Of a DNA stretch of 12,497 nt, positions 6,336 through 12,497 are shown piece after piece. The DNA is from CAVOBC01 sp963693635 (GTDB taxonomy: Bacteria; Pseudomonadota; Gammaproteobacteria; Pseudomonadales; Azotimanducaceae). The notes beneath the pieces were generated by a model, which had not been told where the DNA came from, did not search any database, and worked only from the letters and a program-made list of their open reading frames with translations. Location of the stretch: NCBI GenBank assembly GCA_963693635.1, contig CAVOBC010000118.1:1-12497 (forward strand), given 5' to 3'. Within the stretch, counting starts at the first letter, position 1. Each line of letters starts with the position of its first letter. Made by a program: the position numbers and the translations under genes.

Positions 6336-8534
6336 TCACAGGGGCGATCCACCACGCACGACGGTCACAGGAATGCCATTCATCGCCGCCGTACCGCTGA
6401 TGCTATCGAGATGATCTGATGGCGACAGCACATTGCTGTTGGGTCCACGTCGCTGATCGGGTTGTGACGGGTCGCCAAGTTCGCTGAAGCCATGCGGCAG
6501 GACGACCGTGTCGCGCCGCATGTCACCGTTAAGTCTGACTGTTGCTACGATCGACCCGGCACTCGACGCGATGGTCACCTCGTCCCCATCGTCGATACCG
6601 CGAGATGCAGCATCTGCCGGGTGCATGTCCAGCACACAACGTTTCGGTCCCTTGCCGAGACCCGGCAGATTGTGCAGCCAGGAGTTGTTGGTCTGGATGT
6701 TGCGCCGGCCTATGAGCTGCAGGCCTGTCGATGGCGCCTCAGACTTAAGCGTGCGCAGGTCAGTGACAATGGCATCCGGGGCAAGATCAATACAGCCATC
6801 TTCAAACAAGACGACCTCGCTTAACCGCGATCTTGGCGGTCCCTGATCGATGCTATGAGGATTCTCAATCATGTCCTTGAGCGCAATGCCGTCCTGCTCG
6901 CCAAATCGATCACCCCAAGGGCCAGCACGAACACCCAGATCGAGCAGGCGTTCCATCCCGCGTGTGGGTCCAATCGCCTGACAGAGTTCATCCACATCCC
7001 GGCCAGCAAGCGCCCCATCAGCTTCAACGTGGCGTCGGACCGCGGAACTGACAACCTCGTCTTCCAATGCGTCCAACTCGTCATCAGCACCCGGGCGGCC
7101 GTTGCGAACAGCAAATGCAAACCCGAGCATCATGCGCCACTCGTCTGGGCGATCGGTCAGCGACAGCACGGGCGGCGAATAACGCGCGGTGTTGCGATAG
7201 CCCATTGATCCCAGAAACTGATCGTAGTGGCTGTCGTTGAACGGCGACGTACCCGGCAGTATCACATCGGCATGACGGGTCGTTTCATTACTGTAAAGAT
7301 CCACCGCAACCAGAAATTCAAGGCTACCGAGCGCTCGTTGTATACGCGCTGAATCGGGTGCGCTGACCGCTGGGTTGCCGGCAATGGTCACCATTGCGCG
7401 AATGCGCCCCGGCCCCTCGGTTTCAATCTCGTCGGCCAATCCCGCGACCGGCAGTTCACCCATGACCTCCGGATAGTGATGCACCCGCGAGTGGAAGCGG
7501 CCGAATGTCTGCGCGGCGCGACGGCGCGGTGGCGCGACCCAGGCCTGTTCCGGGAACATCGCGCCGCCCGGGTGATCCAGTTGACCGGTCAGCACGTTGA
7601 CGCATTCGATGAGAAAGCTGGTCAGCGTTCCGTGTCGGGTCAGTGTCGTGCCGACCCGACCGTAGACTGCCGGCGCCCCGGCTTGCACCAAAGTCGTCAC
7701 GAGGTTCTCGATCTCCGCTGCATCCACGCCACACCTGACCGCAGCGCGCTCGATGCTAAAGTCCCTGAGCACAGTGGCGAGCGCGTCGAAACCACGTACG
7801 GGCACCTCAGGCTTACGCCCTCTCGCTATCAACGAGTGGCAGACTGCAGCAAGCAGCCACGCATCGGTGCCGGGCCGCGGGGCAACGTGCAGATCGGCAA
7901 TCCGCGCTGTCTCGCTTTGCCGCGGGTCGATCACAACCAGACGCCCGCCGCGCGCATGAAGTGCAGCCACGTGGCGACGAAAGCCCGGGACAATCCAAAG
8001 ACTGCCGTTTGAAACAACCGGGTTTGCGCCGATGACGACCAGGCAATCGGACCGTTCGATATCAGGCACCGGCACCGCGTTACCATTGCCGAACATGAGA
8101 ATGGACGCGAGATTCTTGGGCAGTTGATCAACGCTGCCGGCGCTGTAGATCTGCCCGGGCGACAGCGCCCGCAGCAACTCGCCAAAGCCCAGCGTGAGTC
8201 CGAAGTTGTGGACCGTGGGGTTGCCCAGATAGACCGCCACCGACTCGCTGCCATGGCGTTCCCGCACGCCCGTGAGCCCAGCAGCAGCGTGCGCAAACGC
8301 CTCATCCCAGGAGACTTCAACGTGTCCTTCGCCCTGACGCACGAGCGGCCGGGTCAGTCGTGACGGGTCGTTATGCAGTTCTGGCAGCGCGATCCCTTTC
8401 GGACACACATGGCCACGCGAGAACGTGTCCTCGCAGTCGCCGGAGGTCGCCACTATGCGTTCGCCGTCGACCTGGACCGCAAGGTTGCACGCCGCTTCAC
8501 ACAACGGACAGATTCGGTAGCTGGTGGCGGGCAT
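6336..8534 (-). CDS. Molybdopterin oxidoreductase, DMSO-reductase family, cytoplasmic
   Basis: This 732-residue protein carries bis-MGD molybdenum (or tungsten) cofactor domains. The N-terminal [4Fe-4S] motif is C9-x2-C12-x3-C16-x27-C44 in ICPLCEAACN and GHVCPKG. Large central domains follow, with VIDPRQSETA and GTDAWLLAA as cofactor-binding blocks. A MopB C-terminal barrel begins near LIGRRNIQTNNSWLHNLP and contains DMHPADAASRGIDDGD. There is no twin-arginine signal peptide, so it should act in the cytoplasm. In the loop YSAGSVDQLPK, Asp136 lines up with the Sec/Cys metal ligand of formate dehydrogenases (RVUHGP). The partner electron carrier is not in the window. The start ATG at 8534 lacks a strong ribosome binding site. 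The reaction cannot be named from sequence; context suggests hydroxylation or dehydrogenation in the same pathway as the downstream monooxygenase. Confidence 0.92.
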   Translation of the reverse strand: MPATSYRICPLCEAACNLAVQVDGERIVATSGDCEDTFSRGHVCPKGIALPELHNDPSRLTRPLVRQGEGHVEVSWDEAFAHAAAGLTGVRERHGSESVAVYLGNPTVHNFGLTLGFGELLRALSPGQIYSAGSVDQLPKNLASILMFGNGNAVPVPDIERSDCLVVIGANPVVSNGSLWIVPGFRRHVAALHARGGRLVVIDPRQSETARIADLHVAPRPGTDAWLLAAVCHSLIARGRKPEVPVRGFDALATVLRDFSIERAAVRCGVDAAEIENLVTTLVQAGAPAVYGRVGTTLTRHGTLTSFLIECVNVLTGQLDHPGGAMFPEQAWVAPPRRRAAQTFGRFHSRVHHYPEVMGELPVAGLADEIETEGPGRIRAMVTIAGNPAVSAPDSARIQRALGSLEFLVAVDLYSNETTRHADVILPGTSPFNDSHYDQFLGSMGYRNTARYSPPVLSLTDRPDEWRMMLGFAFAVRNGRPGADDELDALEDEVVSSAVRRHVEADGALAGRDVDELCQAIGPTRGMERLLDLGVRAGPWGDRFGEQDGIALKDMIENPHSIDQGPPRSRLSEVVLFEDGCIDLAPDAIVTDLRTLKSEAPSTGLQLIGRRNIQTNNSWLHNLPGLGKGPKRCVLDMHPADAASRGIDDGDEVTIASSAGSIVATVRLNGDMRRDTVVLPHGFSELGDPSQPDQRRGPNSNVLSPSDHLDSISGTAAMNGIPVTVVRGGSPL

Positions 8535-8564
8535 TCAGTTGGGTATCAGGCGTAATCCGACGGG

Positions 8565-8573
8565 ACTATATCA
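8565..8573 (-). promoter_or_regulatory. Extended -10 promoter for the oxidoreductase-monooxygenase pair
   Basis: On the minus strand TGATATAGT (8573 to 8565) is an extended -10: TG, one base, then TATAGT (five of six to consensus). No good -35 is seen at 16-18 bases, which suits an extended -10 promoter. Transcription would start near 8558, giving a leader of about 24 bases. Confidence 0.4.
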
Positions 8574-8576
8574 AGC

Positions 8577-8595
8577 TTCCAACCCGGAGGTTGAA
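8577..8595. promoter_or_regulatory. Inverted repeat over the -35 region, candidate operator
   Basis: TTCCAACCCGGAGGTTGAA is a near-perfect dyad: CAACC pairs with GGTTG around CGGA, and the outer TTC pairs with GAA with one base bulged. It lies next to the extended -10 at 8565-8573, in the 124 bp between two divergent genes, so a bound protein could block the minus-strand promoter. Confidence 0.35.
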
Positions 8596-8658
8596 TAATG
8601 CCGCCGGTCAGTGCTTTCTTGATGTACTCTCGCCACGATCTCTCTGGACGCTTGGTCC

Positions 8659-9063
8659 ATGCCACCAAAGTTACCTATCGACGCCTTGCAGGAAGCTCTG
8701 CGGGCCTTCGCCAAAGAGCGAGACTGGGAACAGTTTCATTCGCCCAAGAACCTCGCGATTGCCCTCTCTGTTGAAGCGTCTGAATTACTCGAGATATTTC
8801 AGTGGATGACCGAGGCCGAGTCCCATGCTTTGACACCACAAGTGACCCACGCAGTGGAGCAGGAGATCGCCGACGTGCAGATTTACCTTGCGCGAATCGC
8901 TGACGTCCTTGACATTGATATCGGTCTCGCCGTTGACAGAAAGCTGGCAATCAACCGGGACAAGTACCCGGCAGACAGGGTGCGTGGAAGCGCAAAGAAG
9001 TACACCCATTACAGCGCGGACGATGGAGATGGCAACGATGACGACAGCACCCGCGAACAATAG
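8659..9063 (+). CDS. MazG-like nucleotide pyrophosphohydrolase (RS21-C6/dCTPase type)
   Basis: This 134-residue all-alpha enzyme should hydrolyse a nucleoside triphosphate (dCTP or modified dCTP in characterised relatives) to the monophosphate and pyrophosphate, cleaning the nucleotide pool. The opening RDWEQFHSPKNLAIALSVEA is strongly typical, with W23 and H27 for base binding. The metal motif is E39-x2-E42 in EASELLE and E69-x2-D72 in EIADVQIYL. KLAINRDKYP and RGSAKKY close the family core. An acidic tail (DDGDGNDDD) is extra. The ribosome binding site is weak. The next gene follows after 69 bp on the same strand. The gene is divergent from the molybdopterin oxidoreductase. Confidence 0.92.
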   Translation: MPPKLPIDALQEALRAFAKERDWEQFHSPKNLAIALSVEASELLEIFQWMTEAESHALTPQVTHAVEQEIADVQIYLARIADVLDIDIGLAVDRKLAINRDKYPADRVRGSAKKYTHYSADDGDGNDDDSTREQ

Positions 9064-9068
9064 GTGTT

Positions 9069-9097
9069 TTGACACCGCCCTTTTCTCCACCTCTCAT
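9069..9097 (+). promoter_or_regulatory. Candidate sigma-70 promoter for the ADP-ribosylglycohydrolase-like gene
   Basis: A perfect TTGACA (9069-9074) is followed after 17 bases by TCTCAT (9092-9097, four of six to TATAAT). It begins six bases after the stop of the pyrophosphohydrolase gene and ends 35 bases before the next start codon. The small hairpin GGTGT-TTTG-ACACC (9063-9076) overlaps the -35 box. Confidence 0.4.
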
Positions 9098-9132
9098 TCT
9101 TCTCATTCCCCCGATAAACACCGAGGCAAGCA

Positions 9133-10311
9133 ATGGACATTCCGCAACTAACAACTGCACAACGCAGCCGCGCACGAAACGCCATCCTTGGTGCACTGGT
9201 CGCCGACGCGGCCACGATGGGCTTTCACTGGGTCTACAGCCAGCGGCGCATCGTCGAACTCACGCCCGAGGTGCCCGAGTTCCGGCAACCCGACGAAAAG
9301 GACTTTGAAGGCGGCGTCGGCTACTTCGCACACGCATCGAAACATGCGGGTGACCTTTCCCAGTACGGCGAACAGATGCTGGTGATGTTGCGCTCGCTCG
9401 CCGAGACCGGCGGTCACTATGACAGAGCCAATTACACGGAGCAGTTTCGGCGGCACTTCGGTTACGGCGGTGAGTTCGTTGGGTACATCGACCGGCCTAC
9501 CCGGCAAACGCTGGACCGCATTTACCGCGACGAACACGAAGCCCTCGAGGCGGTCAATGCGATCGCTTACGACGGCGCCGAGAAGGACCAGCACAGCATG
9601 CTGACCAAGGTCCTGGCTGCCGTAAAGCAGCATGAGGGCACCGCGCTCACCGAACGGGTTGAGTGGTACGCAGATGCGATGCCAGACCCGGCACTCTCGC
9701 GCACCTATGGACTCGCGCTCGTTGACGCACTCGCGTCCTCAGCTGCCGCGTTTCCCGGCGCGGTCGACGAACAGCTTCCCGCAGTGAGCAAGTTGCCGCC
9801 GCTGGTCGCCTGCCACGCCAACGATCCCGAGTTGAAAGCGGTCAGCGAGTCAGCGATCAAGGTGACCAACAACGCGCCGCGAGCGCTTGATTACGGCCAT
9901 GTCTGTACCGAACTCCTGCGGTCTTTGATAGACGGCACATCGATGGCATCGTCGATCGAGTCTGCGGTCGCTGCTGGCTCCGCCGATACCCGTAGTGTCG
10001 TGAACCGTGCGCTCAACGACGACCGCTCGGTTCGTGAGGTATCCAAAGCATGTGGCCTGCATTGTGATCTGGGCGCAGGCGTACCCGCCCTGATGCACAA
10101 CCTCAGAACGGCTTCCAGCTTCACCGAGGCAATTCGCAGCAACGTTTATGCCGGCGGCGACAACTGCGGCCGGGCGATCATGTTGGGCGCGGCGTGCGGC
10201 GCAGAATTCGGAACGGATGGCAATGATGGCATTCCGGCCGAGTGGTTGAGCCGGGTAACGCGCATCGAGGAGATCGACGCGCTCATTGGCAAGCTGCTCG
10301 ATCCCGACTGA
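9133..10311 (+). CDS. ADP-ribosylglycohydrolase-fold protein, J1-crystallin/SelJ-like
   Basis: This 392-residue all-alpha protein belongs to the ADP-ribosylglycohydrolase (DraG/ARH) superfamily. Classical members remove ADP-ribose from proteins using two metal ions. Family blocks are AILGALVADAATMGFHWVYS (residues 17-36), HAGDLSQYGEQMLVMLRSL (71-89) and YAGGDNCGRAIMLGAACGA (339-357). The usual (T)DDT motif of the first metal site is replaced by GDLSQYGE, and the usual GGDTDT is replaced by GGDNCGR. Such changes are known in the branch of jellyfish J1-crystallin and vertebrate selenoprotein J, whose enzymatic activity is unclear. The start is supported by GAGG six bases upstream. No signal peptide or membrane segment is seen. 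Whether it hydrolyses or only binds an ADP-ribose-like ligand is open. Its 3' end faces the TIR gene across 57 bp. Confidence 0.88.
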   Translation: MDIPQLTTAQRSRARNAILGALVADAATMGFHWVYSQRRIVELTPEVPEFRQPDEKDFEGGVGYFAHASKHAGDLSQYGEQMLVMLRSLAETGGHYDRANYTEQFRRHFGYGGEFVGYIDRPTRQTLDRIYRDEHEALEAVNAIAYDGAEKDQHSMLTKVLAAVKQHEGTALTERVEWYADAMPDPALSRTYGLALVDALASSAAAFPGAVDEQLPAVSKLPPLVACHANDPELKAVSESAIKVTNNAPRALDYGHVCTELLRSLIDGTSMASSIESAVAAGSADTRSVVNRALNDDRSVREVSKACGLHCDLGAGVPALMHNLRTASSFTEAIRSNVYAGGDNCGRAIMLGAACGAEFGTDGNDGIPAEWLSRVTRIEEIDALIGKLLDPD

Positions 10312-10335
10312 GCGGGACTCCGCATTTTCTTACCG

Positions 10336-10361
10336 AAAAAGGCGGTGCAGCCCTGCACCGC
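10336..10361 (-). terminator. Intrinsic terminator of the TIR-TPR gene
   Basis: GCGGTGCAG (10342-10350) and CTGCACCGC (10353-10361) form a perfect 9 bp inverted repeat. Read on the minus strand it is followed by C and a run of five T (10340-10336). It lies 7 bp past the TAG at 10369-10371. This matches a Rho-independent terminator for the minus strand and supports that stop as the original gene end. Confidence 0.85.
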
Positions 10362-10368
10362 GCACGAG

Positions 10369-12446
10369 CTACAGCACAAGTTTTACAGTCGCTTCATCGA
10401 CGACCGATCGATGGCGGTCGATCAATTCAAGGCGATCGCGCACCTTCCCGGGGTCGGCGAGCGACCACTCACGCAATCGCTCCCAATAGTCGGGATTCCA
10501 GTGGAGGAAGTCGTTGAACCAGCCGACGGTATCTCGCTGCTCAACGCGAACAGCAAACCACTCGACGTGATCACGATAATTGCCGAGTGCATAGGACAAG
10601 TTTGAGATAGCTTTCGGTCTGATGTACTTATCGGTCTCCCCGTCAATCCAGCCCGCCACTAGTTTTTCCAGGGGTTCCCCGTTGCCCTGATAAAAAGCCA
10701 GACTCGCACGCTGGTGCGGTCAAACGAGGTCGGGTTCCAGCCGCGCCATCAGCGCTTCGGCCCGTGCGAGACGGCGGGGCTTGTGATAGATATCGTGCGC
10801 GAGAAACTCGCCGATCACCCACTCATTTCAGGGCGCGAGTTACAGCGCTTGCTCGAACTTGGCCGAAGCCTCGTCGAACCGACCCAGTCGGTACAGGAAC
10901 CGGGCCTGGTTCACCATCATGTTGGGGCTCTGGGGATCGATCTCCTCCGCCGCCTCACTCAGGTCCAGTCCTTCCTGGTAGAGGCCAGCATTCAACAGGG
11001 TGTCCTGAGATATGTCAGCCCTCACGCCAATATCGGCACCCAGCGCGTCGGCCCGCGCATACGCGGCCATCGCCGCACAGTAGTCAAGGTCCAGTCGATC
11101 ATGGAGAAAACCGAGGACCAGGAAGAATTCCGGCATGGGACGAAGCGCGATCGCAATGGCTATTTCCTCGCGCGCGGATTCCAGCGCGGCCCGCGCCAGC
11201 AGGTAGCCTAACTCTGCCGCCGACATGAAAGAGTACGACTTGGCGTAATGCGCGTACGCAGAATTCAGATCGATGGCGAGCGCCCGGTCGATCAGTTTGA
11301 AGCCTTCCATCCGATTGTCCGTTTCATTAATCTTGTAGGCCGCCACCGACAATAGCGTGTACGCCTTTAGATTCTCGGTAGGTAATTGGGTTGGAGTTCC
11401 TGCGGTAAATACCCCAAGTGATCGTCCAATCTCGGCCGCGATATCGTCATAGAGACCAAACACACTCGTCATGGTCGTGAGATCTCGACCGTAGGTCTCC
11501 CGCCAGACCTGGGTGCCATCCCGGGTGTCGATCATGTGCACGTTGACCCGCGCCCGATCGCTTGAACGGTAGACACCGCCATCGACCAGGTACCTGCCGA
11601 GAGACGCGAGCCAATCTCGCGCACGTCCATTTTCGCGTCCCCGAAGAGAGACGAGGAGCGCATTGAAATGACTTTCAGCCCTTCGATTCTAGCAAGCTGG
11701 TTCCAAATTTCCGTGGTCAGCGTGCTGCTGAAGTACTGCAGTTCAGGATCGTCGGAGAGATTCTCAAGGGGTAGGACTGCGATATTGGGCTGCGCATCGA
11801 TCACCTCAGCACTCACGTCCGTGACGGGGGTGTCGTCCGTGTTGTCGCCGAAGTTGCGCTGCGTCAGGGCAAACCAGGTGCCGGCCGCGATCATCACAAT
11901 CATCGCGAGTGCAAGTCCGAGTTTGGCTAGCAACCCGGTCGATTGCGTACTTGAACTCGCTTGCGCACCTGAACTCGCTTGTGCGCCTGAACTGGAAGCT
12001 GTGCGGTCCCGACCCTCCGGGCTTTGACCCAGCGCGCCCAGAAGGCGACTCCGATAATCCACACTGTCCTCGTGGTAAAGCGCCTGCACCCGGCTCAGCC
12101 CGATTTTCAGATCCGCCGTGAGTTCCACCGGCGCAAGATAGACCGGGACGATCTCGATCCCCTCGTCGAGGGCGAGATTAACTTCGCGGTTGCAGTGTTT
12201 GGACTTAAGCGTAGCGGGTGATACGTAGAAGAGGACGCGTTCCGAGCGCAGCAACGAGATGCCGACGGACTCTCGCCAGTTTTTGCCTGGGGAAATCCCT
12301 TCGTCATACCAAAGCCGAACGCCCTCACCATCCAACCAGGCGAGTTCAGGATATACGCTGGCCACGTCAGCATGCGCATAACAGATGAAGGTAAAACGCT
12401 CTTCACCCTGGTAGGCGCTTAACGGTCTGTCCATGGACATCGGCAT
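10369..12446 (-). pseudogene. TIR domain-TM-TolB/FlgO-like-TPR receptor-type protein, broken by a frameshift and stops
   Basis: From the start the product has a TIR domain (about residues 17-140; RFTFICYAHAD, WYDEGISPGKNWRE, and E88 in CNREVNLAL at the usual catalytic glutamate), a Ser/Ala/Gly/Gln linker, one membrane helix (about 172-193), then a TolB/FlgO-like domain (NIAVLPLENLSDDPELQYFS). Near 11596 the frame breaks. One missing base would restore LSARYLVDGGVYRSSD, after which HMIDTRDGTQVWRETYGRDL and TPR-type helices follow. TAA at 10840-10842, TGA at 10828-10830 and TGA at 10720-10722 interrupt the same frame, which otherwise stays coherent (VIGEFLAHDIYHKPRRLARA, FYQGNGEPLEKL) to TAG 10369-10371. 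Intact homologues with cyclase, kinase or winged-helix heads are transmembrane sensors. TIR heads often cleave NAD+. ATG 12446, 12440 and 12434 are all possible starts. A membrane-tethered 304-residue TIR fragment could still be made. Confidence 0.85.
11951..11998 (-). repeat. 18 bp in-gene tandem repeat in the TIR linker
   Basis: TTGAACTCGCTTGCGCAC (11951-11968) and CTGAACTCGCTTGTGCGC (11969-11986) are tandem copies, with a third partial copy (CTGAACTGGAAG). On the coding strand each encodes six residues, giving SSGAQA repeated in the flexible linker between the TIR domain and the membrane helix. The whole-codon unit keeps the frame, so linker length can vary without loss of function. Confidence 0.7.
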
Positions 12447-12468
12447 CCGGATCCGGATGCCGGGTGTC
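12428..12468. promoter_or_regulatory. Two adjoining perfect palindromes over the TIR gene start
   Basis: A 22 bp perfect palindrome (12441-12462) has half-site CGGCATCCGGA. One base away is a 12 bp perfect palindrome TGTCCATGGACA (12428-12439). GACA at 12436-12439 can also pair with TGTC at 12465-12468, extending the large stem. All three candidate ATG codons (12446, 12440, 12434) lie inside or between the palindromes. In mRNA this forms a 9 bp stem with loop GAUC that hides the first AUG. Confidence 0.6.
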
Positions 12469-12497
12469 TAGGCTGATCCAATATGTTCGGTATATCA

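Noticed and set aside
9063..9076. GGTGT-TTTG-ACACC as a terminator after the pyrophosphohydrolase gene
   Set aside because: The 5 bp stem is short, the T-run is interrupted and offset, and it overlaps a better TTGACA promoter box.
10369..10659. A separate 96-residue gene starting MAGWIDGETDKY
   Set aside because: It is in the same frame as the TIR-TPR gene, continues its coherent sequence upstream of the ATG, and ends at the gene's terminator, so it is the C-terminal remnant.
10720..10842. Stop-codon reassignment or readthrough to explain the in-frame TAA and TGA codons in the TIR-TPR gene
   Set aside because: Both TAA and TGA interrupt the gene, TAG interrupts the Rieske gene, and all three serve as normal stops for intact genes here. 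A true frameshift is also present, so decay or sequence error is simpler.
648..10842. A shared C-to-T mutation process behind all premature stops
   Set aside because: Every stop codon can be reached by C-to-T from CAA, CAG or CGA, so the observation carries no information. The Rieske TAG fits a GAG origin better.

Overview
The window suggests a free-living proteobacterium, possibly a gammaproteobacterium. GC looks close to 60 percent by eye, Shine-Dalgarno sites are ordinary, and the catabolic genes (Rieske oxygenase, Baeyer-Villiger-type monooxygenase, CaiB/BaiF CoA-transferase) are of the kind common in bacteria that degrade cyclic, terpenoid or steroid-like compounds. No rRNA, tRNA, CRISPR array, transposase or phage gene was seen. 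The lineage call is inference only.

Left part (1-4753). The 3' two-thirds of a Rieske non-heme iron oxygenase gene runs off the left edge. It carries an in-frame TAG and a one-base frameshift, so it looks like a pseudogene. A 77-residue protein of unknown function starts in the TAATG overlap at its end. On the minus strand follow an Fsr-like MFS transporter and a glyoxalase-fold (methylmalonyl-CoA-epimerase-like) protein. The 395 bp between them hold no gene but contain several layers of repeats and dyads. A CaiB/BaiF CoA-transferase with a strong ribosome binding site points right, divergent from the glyoxalase-fold gene.

Middle (4788-8534). A minus-strand pair, probably an operon, encodes a cytoplasmic molybdopterin oxidoreductase and then a flavin monooxygenase of Baeyer-Villiger type. 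An extended -10 promoter with an overlapping inverted repeat lies just upstream. Together with the left part this reads as a catabolic neighbourhood: ring hydroxylation, ketone oxygenation, CoA activation and epimerisation, plus transport. The substrate cannot be read from the sequence.

Right part (8659-12497). A MazG-like dCTPase-type pyrophosphohydrolase is followed by an ADP-ribosylglycohydrolase-fold protein that has lost the usual metal-binding acidic motifs (J1-crystallin/selenoprotein-J type) and has its own TTGACA promoter. Convergent to them is a large gene for a TIR domain, one membrane segment, a TolB/FlgO-like domain and a TPR-rich C-terminus. It is broken by one frameshift and three in-frame stops, yet it keeps a good intrinsic terminator just past its original stop codon and has two adjoining perfect palindromes over its start codons. 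A broken TIR receptor facing an ADP-ribose-fold protein and a nucleotide pyrophosphohydrolase is the most unusual feature of the window.
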